Assembly: GCA_011503125.2 (NCBI GenBank)
Contig: WWBZ02000022.1
Span: forward strand, 806,001-870,000
Origin: Botryosphaeria dothidea
Lineage: Eukaryota > Ascomycota > Dothideomycetes > Botryosphaeriales > Botryosphaeriaceae
Direction of reading: 5' to 3'
Length of the DNA: 64,000 bases
The notes below the pieces were generated by a model. That model made no database searches. It saw only the letters and a program-made list of their open reading frames with translations, and was not told where the DNA came from. The translations under genes were made by a program, and so were the position numbers. Positions 23,331 to 33,427 of this stretch are shown here, one piece after another. The stretch's first letter is position 1. Each line of letters starts with the position of its first letter.

Positions 23331-25814
23331 ATGCCCGGCGCAGTTAGAGGCCTGCGAACCCTGTACGACAAGGTCTTTGAGGACCACATTGTCGAGGAGA
23401 AGGAGGATGGCACCGTTCTCCTGTACATCGGTGCGCAAAAGAAGCTCCGCCTTGCTCCGCCGCATCGCTAACAGCCAGCGTAGATAGACACTTGGTGCAC
23501 GAGGTCACCTCACCTGTAAGTGTCGCTTGTGAGCGCTGCACGGTCTATGACGTGGTGCTAACACCCGCCACAGCAAGCTTTCGAGGGACTCCGCAACGCG
23601 AGCAGGAAGGTTCGGAGACCCGACTGCACCCTCGTCACCACCGACCACGTAAGTTTCTCCGCGGAATCAGTGGAATAGCAGTCACTGACGCGCGTGGAGA
23701 ACATCCCGACTTCGTCGAGGAAAAACTTCAAGGACGTGAACTCCTTCATTGAGGAGGATGACTCGAGAACGCAATGCGCGACTCTCGAGGAGAACGTCAA
23801 GGCCTTCGGTCTCACATACTTCGGTATGGGCGACAAGAGGCAGGGCATCGTCCACATTATCGGCCCTGAGCAGGGCTTCACCCTTCCCGCCACCACCGTC
23901 GTCTGCGGTGACAGCCACACCTCCACCCACGGTGCCTTCGGTGCGTTGGCTTTCGGCATCGGAACCTCCGAGGTCGAGCACGTCCTCGCCACTCAGACTT
24001 TGATCTCGAAGAGGAGTAAGAACATGAAGGTGCAGGTTGACGGTGAGCTGGCTCCGGGCGTTACCAGCAAGGACATCGTCTTGCATGTCATTGGTCTTAT
24101 TGGTACTGCCGGTGGCACTGGGTCCGTCATCGAGTTCTGCGGTTCCACAATCAGGAAACTGAGCATGGAGGCCCGTATGTCCATCTGCAACATGGCCATC
24201 GAGGGTGGTGCGCGTGCGGGTATGATTGCTCCCGACCAGATTACCTTCGAGTACCTCAAGGGCAAGCCACTCGCCCCTAAGGTTGACAGCCCAGAGTGGA
24301 AGAAGGCCATTGCCTACTGGTCGACCTTGAAGACCGACGAGGGCGCGAAGTTCGATGAGGAGATTTACATCAACGCGAAGGATATTGCCCCCACCGTGTC
24401 TTGGGGTACCTCTCCTCAGGATGTTGTTCCCATCACGGCCAACGTCCCTGGTCCTGATGATTTTCAGGATGAGATCAAGAAGAAGGCCTGCATCCGTGCT
24501 CTCCAATACATGGGTCTTACCGCTGGTGTTCCGATGCAGGATATTCCCGTCGACAAGGTCTTCATCGGCTCTTGCACCAACGCTCGTATCGAGGATTTGC
24601 GCGAGGCAGCAAAGGTTGTCAAGGGCAAGAAGATTGCTTCGAACATCAAGCGTGCCATGATTGTCCCTGGTTCCGGTCTTGTCAAGCAAAGGGCTGAGTC
24701 AGAAGGTCTCGACAAGATTTTCCTGGACGCCGGTTTCGAATTCAGAGAAGCTGGTTGCTCTATGTGCCTCGGTATGAACCCCGACATTCTTTCTCCTGGC
24801 GAGCGCTGCGCGAGTACCTCAAACCGCAACTTCGAAGGCCGTCAGGGCGCGGGTGGCAGGACACATCTGATGTCTCCGGCTATGGCCGCCTCCGCAGCCA
24901 TCACTGGTAAGCTTTCCGATGTCAGGAAAGTTGCCCCTCCGCAGGCTTCGGTTGAGAAGGGCTCGCCCAAGCTCGAGCTCGAGGCAAATGTCAGCGACAT
25001 CGAGAGCGATGCGGATTTGGACAAGATCCTCGATGAACCGCAGGATTCTCAGGGCAACACCGTCGAGTCCGGTGCTCCCTCTACCAGCGGTGGCATGATC
25101 AAGTTCACCCAGCTCAAGGGTATCGCAGCACCCATGGACGTTGCGAACATCGACACCGACGCCATTATTCCCAAGCAGTTCTTGAAGACCATCAAGCGTT
25201 CCGGTCTCGGCTCTGCCCTCTTCAACGCCTGGAGATACGACGCCGCAACCGGCGCCGAGAATCCCGACTTCATCCTTAACAAGGACCCTTACAGGAAATC
25301 GAAGATCCTCGTCTGCACTGGGCCCAATTTCGGCTGCGGATCCTCCCGTGAGCACGCTCCGTGGTCTCTTCTCGACTTCGGCATTCTCTGCATAATCGCC
25401 CCCAGCTTTGGCGATATTTTCTTTAACAACACCTTCAAGAACGGCATGCTTCCCATCCGCATCTCCGATCAGGCCCTTCTGGAGAAGATCGCCGCCGAGG
25501 CCCAGGCCGGCAAGGAGATCGAGGTCGACCTTCCCGCACAGGTCATCAAGGACGCCGACGGCAACGTGCTCGCCGAGTTCGACGTCGAGGAGTTCAGGAA
25601 ACACTGCCTCGTCAACGGACTCGACGACATCGGCCTCACCATGCAGAAGCAGGACAAGATCAACAAGTTCGAGGACAAGAGGACGCGCGAGTGGCCTTGG
25701 TTGGATGGCCAGGGCTACCTCTCGAAGCATCGTACTGGCCCCGTGAAGATCGAGGCCGCGCCCGTGCCCAAGACGAACAGGGGTGAAGTCAAGACGGAGC
25801 CCTTGGAATGGTGA
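23331..25814 (+). CDS. LEU1: 3-isopropylmalate dehydratase, fused LeuC-LeuD (leucine biosynthesis)
   Basis: Four exons, 23331-23430, 23484-23515, 23574-23648 and 23700-25814, give 773 residues. The second exon is only 32 bases; joining gives [22 protein letters not shown], the N-terminal LeuC signature. The fourth exon continues [23 protein letters not shown], and the 4Fe-4S ligands at about C361 ([13 protein letters not shown]), C422 and C425 ([12 protein letters not shown]). After an acidic linker the swivelling LeuD domain begins near residue 525 ([17 protein letters not shown]) with [12 protein letters not shown]. The enzyme isomerises 2-isopropylmalate to 3-isopropylmalate. The last acceptor is a weak GGAG|A but is required by the conserved TDH+NIPT junction. 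Confidence 0.95.
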
Positions 25815-26319
25815 ACTGGTTCTTCGGGAGTTGGTTGCCGTCCTCGGCGGATGGCAGCAAGGGAGTTGTTTAATGACTGGTCAACGAATACGGAAAATGG
25901 TGAAAAAGCGTTTTCTCCTTGGCTGTTTAATGGGCGATCTTCTCGCTGGTGGTTGCGGTATTTGGTTTTTAGGGCGGCGAATACTATTATTAAATTTCTA
26001 CACACGACTTGCTGGAACGCAAGAGATAAGAGAAATAAGAATGAAAATTCTCTACAACCCCTTCTCCACAATCATCCAGGGGCTTATGAAAATTTCCAAA
26101 TTGATTAATCTCAAGGAGTCTTTACGAAATATTGTTCTATTGATGAAGTATACTTCGTCTAGATGGTGGATTCAGTGTTGGAATACTAGTTCGACTTCTG
26201 GTATATTACACTAACGTCCAAAATAGATTCCTGACGAGTCGGTCAGATGTCCGGCTGATTTAAAGACGCTACTTGACAGCAGGTCACTATGGATTCCTCG
26301 AATATGATGTAACACCGAC
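25815..26319. other. A/T-rich convergent intergenic region after LEU1
   Basis: 505 bases, distinctly A/T-rich (especially 25970-26220). A 143-codon frame at 25783-26214 overlaps the LEU1 end and has no recognisable feature; I read this as 3' untranslated sequence. Confidence 0.5.
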
Positions 26320-28275
26320 TCAGCCGAATAAATACTGATGAGGGAAAGACTCCACAGCACCTGACCGACTCTTCTCATCGATGACAGATCCCCACCACGA
26401 CTTCTCGGATTTGCTCGCCCACACTTCCTCCAGCAAAAGAGAAGTAGTGGCGAACATTTCATGCCGCGTCTTCTCTGTCCACCAAGCGCAGTAGTCACTG
26501 GCGAGCTCCCTCAACGTAGAATCCTTCGTCTCGCATCCGGCCAGGAAAGCCGGTAAAAGCAGTTGCTTCTGCACCATTGAAGAACGGCGGCAGCTCCAGA
26601 TGTGGTCCAGTGTCTTCCGCGCAATCAGTCCAAGAACTGGCGATGGTGGTCTTGTCCTGTCCCACTTGAAGACGCGCTCAACATACAGCAGCAAGGCATA
26701 CCGCCACGCCTCGGCGCAGTAATAGAGATCCTGCCGCGCATTCGCCTTCTCCTCCATCGTCCCGCTACCTCCCGCGCGATCCTCCTCCACAATCCTTGCT
26801 CCGGTATCCTCATCCCGCAAAACAGCCGCGCAGACATCGCCATACCCCTCCGCCGACCACTCCCTGATGCACCTCTCCACCCCCAGCACCAGATCTCTGC
26901 GAAAAGTGACGCACGTCATCGTCGTAGCCAGCTCGAACTCCCTCGCGTACTGAGCCAGCCGGACCATGTGCCGGAACAGCTCGAACGGGCAGCCGGACAT
27001 GTTGTAGAAGCTTTCGGCGGTGTCGTCGGCAAAGAGACGGGAGACGTAGGACTCGGGCATGACGTATCCCTTGCGGCTGGTGAGCGCGAGGGTAACGTCC
27101 CACCAGACGAGCATCTCGATCTGTGCGCGCGCTCGCGGGACGCGCAGCGTGGCGGAGAGGCCGCTGGCGGCTTCGAAGATTGTGTAGGCGCGGGTGAGGT
27201 GGGAGTTCCAAGGGCCGTGGGCGGAGGTTGCGCACTGTCGGGGGCGGTTTTTGAGAAATGCGTTGTCGTTAGGGAGGGTGCGGAGGGGTGAATGGGAACT
27301 CACATTCAGGGTCATGAGGATCAGCATTGCGTCGAGCAAGCCTGCCTTGGTTCCGGATGGTCGGAGTTCTTGCTCCAGCAGCTTCAGGGCCCGGTGTTTG
27401 TGCTCCTTTGCTTCGTCGGAGCAATCTCCGTGAGACGATTGACATGGCGGTATGACAGAGCGAGTATGGAGTGTAGAAGAAGTTGTGAATTTGTTGAGGT
27501 TTTGTCGTTGCAGCGGAAGGGGTTTGCTTCGAAGTCTGAGGTAAGGGGAAGAACGCAGAACTCCTGGTTATCTATTTCTGGGTCAGCTCATCGGGCTCAA
27601 AGTAATGGCTCGAGGCTTGTCATTAAACTGGCCGAGAAGACTTGTTAAGCTGCCTGTAAGGTTGCTGTGCCTTGGTGAGAGATTGTAGGTTGCGCGGAAA
27701 CCTTGATAGCTGCCTCGGCCATCATCTGTAGATATATGATCATCTTTCTCATTACTTGTATCTGGACCTAGAACGGCCCTAGCATAGGTATCAGGTTGCT
27801 CGAGAGTAGATTGCTCGATCGACGGGAGGGTAGGTTCAGAATCTTCGTCTTGCCTTGTCCGGGTTGGATTGGTCGTTGGCTGCTCCGAGAAGTCGAATAC
27901 GCCTCCCAGATAGAAGGAATTGATATCAGGCCGTGGAGGCCATGATATCAGCTCGCTCAGTTCCTGTGGCACCAATAATCGAGGGTCGATGGCAAGATCT
28001 GGGTCTGTCACTTGTGATGACTGTGAGTTGTTGAGTGAAGACGAAATGTCTGTAGTCTGAGGAAGATGTGTGCCTTGATGTTGTTGGTGTTCTTCTTTAT
28101 TACTTCTTCGATTGATATTGCCCTCGCGGACAACTGAGAAGTGGGAGAAAGCAGAAGTAGGCACAAGTGATGTGGTGTTGACGCCGGGGATCACCGCTTG
28201 TGCTGCACCGCATTTGCGCCGCTTGCGAGCTCGCCCATCAACAAACTTGAATTCCCGAGGTTTAGCTTGCGACAT
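26320..28275 (-). pseudogene. Fungal transcription-factor-like gene (Fungal_trans_2 type) with frameshifts
   Basis: The upstream part (28275 to about 27592) begins MSQAKPREFKFVDGRARKRR and lacks a full Zn2Cys6 cluster, as in zinc-less members of this family. The C-terminal part contains LLLPAFLAGCETKDSTLRE and a trailing Trp-rich tail, typical of the Fungal_trans_2 regulatory domain. Between them the family sequence continues but changes frame: ITLSP to DELTQK near 27592, then to DNQEFCVLPLTSDFEANPF near 27575, then from LLHSILALSYRHVNRLT to SDEAKEHKHRALKLLEQ near 27425. Each shift is explained by one missing base and the gaps are too short for introns. A normal intron (27301 leftwards, GTGAGT...CGACAG) interrupts later sequence. 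Three lesions in one gene suggest decay, though sequencing error is possible. Confidence 0.7.
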
Positions 28276-28736
28276 GGCCTGTAAGTATTTCCCGTTCAGT
28301 CAAAACACTCAGGGCATGCTTACGTATCATTGCGCGCTTACCTTCTTGAGCAGATGCTGAATTTTGATACCTGATTAAGATGCCGTTGTCTTGAGCTGCA
28401 AAACCAGCTTTTGAAACATGACAAAATGGTAGAAATAGGCAATATGTGCCTTGTGGGGCCGTTGAAGGAAGTTAGCCCATTTGCCCTTCGGCGAAACCAA
28501 GGTGTGACCCTGCGTTCAATTCTCCGTTGGGCCGAGAAAGCCTGCGCTTGCAGAGGGTCACTTTCTACATGTGGTCAAACCCCAATTCGTAGCATTGTAA
28601 CTGACTCATGATCTACTCGCGTTACAAACATCCCATTTGATGTTATCTGGAGCTTCTTCTCAAGTGGTCCGCATTCTTCCGAATTTGAGCAATAAATGAA
28701 AAGTACGAGTTAATTTAACGGTCTTTTCATCTTAAA
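28276..28736. other. Intergenic region
   Basis: 461 bases between the transcription-factor relic and the dehydrogenase 3' end. Nothing recognisable. Confidence 0.5.
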
Positions 28737-29683
28737 TCAGTTGTACAGGCCGCCATTTGCAGAGAGGACTGATCCAGTCGTCCAACGAGCGTCGTTCGAG
28801 CAAAGGAAGGCAACAAGGGGTGCAATATCCTCCACCTCACCAACCCTTGCCGCGGCTGGAGTAGAATCAATCAAAGGCTGCATGTCCTTCAGAAATCGTT
28901 CATCACTCTGAAACCATTGATCTGTCACATCATCAGCAAATACTAGAACAAGGAACACTAAGAAAACAGAAGTCAGGAGACTCACCAGTAGCAACAGGGC
29001 CAGGATTCACGGCATTCACGGTGATTCCATGAGACTGTCCGAGCTCCTTGGCCCACACGCGTACGAGGGCTTCGTTTGCAGCTTTTGTGGCGGCATAGAC
29101 GGTCTGACCGCCCACTCCGAGCCTAGCGCCGGCGGAAGATATGAAGACGATGCGTCCACCCTTGGGCAGGTACGGCTCGGATGCTTTGGTGAGGAAGATG
29201 GGCCCTTTGACGTTGGTGTCAAAATGCCTATTGTAGAAATCTTCCGCTGTGTCGACCAAGTTCGCTTCATTCCCTTGCGCCGCGCTAACCCAGGGTCAGG
29301 AAACAATGGAGGAAATACTCGATGTGACGCACTTGTGAATGAGAATCTCAATCTTGCCTGTTTGGCTGATTTGGAGAGCACTGTCTACCAGTCTCGGAAT
29401 CTCGTCCAATTTACTGACGTCCGCTTGGCTGATGATGGCTTTGGTGCCATTGCTTTCGATCTCCTTCGCTACCTTCTCGACGCGCTCACGGCTGCCCTCG
29501 GATACGTAGTTTACCACCACATTGGCTCCGCGTTTTCCGAGCAACACTGCGATACCAGCACCAATCCCACTGCCGAAAGGGTTAATGAGGTGTTTTGCGG
29601 ATTCAAAGTTGTCTGAAATACCGTGATGCTCCGGTGACAATTGCAGTTTTTCCTGAAAGATCAAGACCTCTGAAGTCAGGCAT
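28737..29683 (-). CDS. Short-chain dehydrogenase/reductase
   Basis: Four exons, 29683-29622, 29569-29333, 29284-28986 and 28942-28737, give 267 residues, the classical SDR size. The first junction rebuilds the cofactor motif TGASRGIG at residues 17-24, the second gives ILIHNAAQGN (the NAAG-type motif), and the third gives GPVATGVFADDV. Catalytic residues are Ser in FISSAG near 149 and Tyr-x-x-x-Lys (YAATK) near 163-167. The C-terminus ends TGSVLSANGGLYN. The enzyme is an NAD(P)-dependent oxidoreductase; similarity is to beta-ketoacyl reductase/glucose dehydrogenase-type SDRs, and the substrate is unknown. The frame is fully intact, unlike both neighbouring genes. It is divergent from the amine oxidase relic. 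Confidence 0.9.
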
Positions 29684-30082
29684 GGTGAGTCATAGTTTTC
29701 AGATTGCTGAATGAGGGATCGGATGAAGATGTCGGTGACAAAATGTCAGAGCACAGCGCATTGTGTACTGCACACCCCACGCATATTACTTCATGAAGGC
29801 GATTCAATCGCTTGAGTGGGAACTTTCTGCCGCCCCACACTTGCTGGGTTGTGAGCATTTCCTCTTTGGGTAGTCTTGGCAGCCAAAGAAAGTCAAATGA
29901 CGCTATTCGCTCATGCCCGAAACGGCAGAACTTTACACTTTTTCCCTCGGAGATTCCTTCAATTCTCCGCCCGCTTTCCCCACCTTGCCACCAGGCTCAC
30001 GATCTCCTCTAGAAATCCGTTTCTGGTACGACCTACAGCTGGGTCCGTCGTCGCTTCAAGCAGCATCTGACTATCTGTCGTC
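29684..30082. promoter_or_regulatory. Divergent promoter region dehydrogenase / amine oxidase relic
   Basis: 399 bases between the SDR start and the amine-oxidase start. No specific site identified. Confidence 0.35.
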
Positions 30083-31869
30083 ATGGCGCCAAAAACATCC
30101 GATGGATACCTCTGGACTACTAGTTCGGGCATTTTGAAGGGAAACCTGGACTGCAAAGGGGTGACCCATCCATCACGGTCATCTCAAACATCACAGTCCA
30201 TCTTCTATGACGTAATTGTCATCGGTGCAGGATATGCAGGTCTCGCAGCGGCCAGAGACCTTTCTTTAACCAGGATACCCCGCTCAGAGTTCTCACAGTA
30301 GTATTTGCGACGGACTGGCTCCTTCAAAGAACACAAAGTTCTACTAGTTGAGGCCAGAGACCGCATAGGCGGCCGGACCTATACTGTTACCAAAGATGGT
30401 GCGTAAGAAATCGATTTGCTCACTGTTGCCAATAGGTGATGGACGGCACCAACAAGATGCTTCTTATAGGGTTCATGTATGAAATGGGCGGAACGTGCGT
30501 GACTCACCATATGCAATAGCTTTTTACGGAGATGGTCAGATACGGCATGGGCCGTGACTTGATCGTCACCGGTGATCCGGAGATGGAGAAAGGGTGCTAC
30601 ACGATCAACGCTCCAGGTACTTGACCCTTTCAGTACATGTTGTGATCCGTTGCTCTGTTTTCGGGTTGAGGCTGAGGAATGATATGCAGGGGCCGTCCTG
30701 CGTAAGATTTCCCATGAGGAGGCCGGCCGCATTTCCGCTCGTGCCTGGAACATTTTTGTCAACGTTGACGGGGTGCACTGCCGTAAGGCCTGTCCTTTAC
30801 CCCACGCACAGCTGGGCAACGTCGCTGTCGATCGGGCTACGGCAGAGCACTGGGACAAGCTGTCCTGTCGCGATCGCTTTGAGCAGATCAAAGATCAATT
30901 GAACCCTGAAGAGTCAGGTCTCTTGGTCTCTCTCCTTTTGCACATTTCCGGCGGCAACATGGAAAACCCAAGCTTATGGGACATGATCCGCTCTCATGCC
31001 CTGTTGGTGCACAGCTCAGACAACTTCAATGATATCTGGCTGCGGTACAAACTGCGTCAAGGCCAGTCGGCGCTGGCAAAACGGATCTTTCAAGAGGCTG
31101 TAGACACTGGTCTGCAGTACGTTTTCTCCTCTCCCGTTGAAGCCATTGTGCATGAAACCGCCAGTCGCACCCTCCCAGGTAGAACGAACGTACGCACTAA
31201 AGATGGAGAGGTGTACCTGGCGTCTCGAGTTATCTGCACTGTACCACTCAACGTCCTCCGAGACATAAAGTTCGTTCCTCCACTTTCAGCGAAGAGGAGA
31301 GAAGCCGTTGAGCTCGGCCATGTCAACCAGATGACCAAAATCCACGCCGACATCGCGAACCTGGAGCTCGCTCGATGGAACGGCATGCGGTATCCGAATC
31401 TCCTGATGTATGCATACGGAGATGGCACTTTGCGAAATGGAGAAGTTCACATTGTTGCCTTTGGGAAGGACGAAAGGGATACGTTCGTACCCGAGCGTGA
31501 TCCCAAAAAGGCCCTGGACGCGTTGAAAAGAATTCAAGATATGGATGTGAAGAGATTGGTTCGTCTGCGTCTTTCTGACAATGTTAGATGATTAAGGCTT
31601 GCGGGCTCATGGTCGTGTAGATCTTTCACAACTGGTCGACTGATCCGTACTCAAAGGGCGGTCCGGCCTGGTGGCGGCCCGGCTACATGACCAAGTACCA
31701 GGAGGAGCTGCAGAGCAGGCAGGGGAATGTCTTCCTTGCCTCCGCTGACTGGGCTCATGGATGGCGTGCTGCTATTGATGGGGCGTTGGAGCAAGGTACC
31801 ATTGCTGCGCATCAAGCAATGACAGAATTGAGAGAGGCGGCGAATCATTCTCAGAAAAGTCAACCCTGA
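30083..31869 (+). pseudogene. Flavin monoamine oxidase gene with two in-frame stop codons
   Basis: The frame starts MAPKTSDGYLWTTSSG and shows the FAD-binding VIVIGAGYAGLAAARDL. It then meets TAG at 30299-30301 and continues in frame with HKVLLVEARDRIGGRTYT. After an intron (30399-30469) it reads EMGGTCVTHHMQ, meets a second TAG at 30517-30519, then resumes LFTEMVRYGM. Later exons from 30690 and 31621 are open and give the substrate domain and the C-terminal FAD motif ASADWAHGWRAAIDGALEQG. The Trp of the usual GGTWV is Cys here. The first stop lies in a segment of about 50 bases that is extra relative to relatives, so it might be a damaged intron; the second cannot be removed that way. Likely a recent pseudogene of a MAO-N-type amine oxidase. 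Confidence 0.75.
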
Positions 31870-32185
31870 GCCTTGATACTGAGTACCAGAGTGGGTATCA
31901 AAAATAGTCAGCACAAATTTGAAATAAAGGTGGGTTTCCTGGTAGTGCAGAACAAAACATTATTCCGTAGCAACCTGATGTCAGTCCACATGTTAGCTAA
32001 AGGACAGCAAGCCAATACTCCTTTCCGGAATAGGCGATACCAAGATAATGCTCCATCCTTGCATCATCACACCAGATTGCATCCGGAATTTCTCCGAAAC
32101 AGCTCACCGCTTAGCGGGGTTGCGGGGTATAAAATCAGCCACATGAGTACCATCGGACGCTGGCAGGGACACGGCAATTGACATC
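31870..32185. other. Intergenic region
   Basis: 316 bases between the amine oxidase relic and the acetyltransferase start. A TATAAAA lies near 32127-32133, about 55 bases before the ATG, a plausible TATA box. Confidence 0.45.
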
Positions 32186-33036
32186 ATGGCAAAGGCAGAG
32201 AAGGACGCACAGATCATCGAGATCGCTCGGGGCCTGAAGGGAACGCCATGGTGCGAGGAGTATGAGAAGATGATCTCAGGCATGCTGTACGCGGCCACCT
32301 TTTTCTTTCCTGCTCTTTCTTCCCTTGCCAGCAAACGAAACCCCTCGTTTTTATAGTACACATCGTTCTTATTGATTGGCCATAGATACGATCCGTTGCA
32401 ACCACAGCTTTTAGAAGGTCGCCACAGGGCACGCGGCTTGGCCTACAAGTACAACAACCTCGACCCCAATGCGGCACCGTACGACAAGCATGGTGAAATC
32501 CAGCATGCTCTGCTCACCGAGATCCTTGGAAAAGTTGGACCAGGCACGTTCATAGAGCCTCCGTTCCTCCCGGACTACGGGTCCAACGTCAGCATTGGCA
32601 AGAACTGCTTCATGAACTTCAAGTGCGTCTATCTTCAAAAGGAGAGTATTTGTAGAAGCTGATGTTGATCCACAGCCTGACCATCCTCGACACCAGCCTC
32701 GTCATCATCGGAGACCGTGTTCAGATGGGTCCGAACGTTAGCATCTACACCGCTGGCCACGAGACGAGCGTGCTTTCCCGCATCAAGTTCGTTGAGTTCG
32801 GGCACCCGGTCAGGATTGAGGATGACTGCTGGATCGGGGGACAGTGCATCATTCTGCCAGGCGTGACCATTGGCAAAGGGAGCACCATCGGTGCGGGAGC
32901 CGTCGTCACGAAAGACATCCCGCCCTACTCGGTTGCGATCGGCAGCCCAGCCAAGGTCATCAAGAAGCTTCCGTCTGTCGAAGGAGAACGAGCAGATCCG
33001 AACAATCCCTTTAATCAAATGCCCGATCGAGAATAG
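32186..33036 (+). CDS. Sugar O-acetyltransferase, maltose/galactoside (NodL/LacA) type
   Basis: Three exons, 32186-32286, 32386-32622 and 32676-33036, give 232 residues. The N-terminal maltose-acetyltransferase cap domain is rebuilt at the first junction (KMISGMLYDPLQPQLLEGR). A left-handed beta-helix of hexapeptide repeats follows (GSNVSIGKNCFMNF, GDRVQMGPNVSIYT, GVTIGKGSTIGAGAVVTKD), with the catalytic His at about 141 in TAGHET. The enzyme transfers acetyl from acetyl-CoA to sugars or related hydroxyl groups in the cytosol. Fungal members are often in secondary-metabolite or catabolic neighbourhoods. The frame is intact. Confidence 0.9.
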
Positions 33037-33427
33037 AATTTACACCATAGATTCCGCAATAGATATCCCATCCTGAGAGGCTCACAGTTTGGCGGTGTCT
33101 GAGTGGCTCTCATCGTCTGCACTTCAAGCACATATCCTATCTTGCCCCTTCATACGTGTCGACTGCTGCCCAATTGGCTGTTGTAGCCTCGGGGCCTCGG
33201 TTCTTGAGGTTACCGAACAAGGCATTCCCTATTCAAGCAATACCGCTTTAAGACAAATACAACGCGCTGACGACGCAGAGCCGGAACCCTGCAAAACACA
33301 TCTACCCCATGCCGGCAGCAATTGGCATCCCGCGGGCCCAGTCAACGCCCACTCAAAAACACAACCCCACAAACAGCAAACCACCCATCCAGACGCAACT
33401 GCCCACGAACCCAACCGCCCTCAAGCC
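33037..33427. other. Convergent intergenic region
   Basis: 391 bases between convergent 3' ends. The right part is C/A-rich and belongs to the same compositional block as the neighbouring proline-rich gene. No separate gene. Confidence 0.5.

Noticed and set aside
23682..25730. Long minus-strand ORFs over LEU1
   Set aside because: Antisense shadows of the LeuC and LeuD coding exon, rich in Leu/Val/Asp/Gly with no domain.
25783..26214. 143-codon plus-strand ORF after LEU1
   Set aside because: Overlaps the LEU1 stop and extends into A/T-rich sequence; composition looks like 3' untranslated DNA.
30299..30301. Removing the first amine-oxidase stop by calling an intron
   Set aside because: The extra segment of about 50 bases has no GT donor or suitable acceptor, and the second stop at 30517 would remain in any case.
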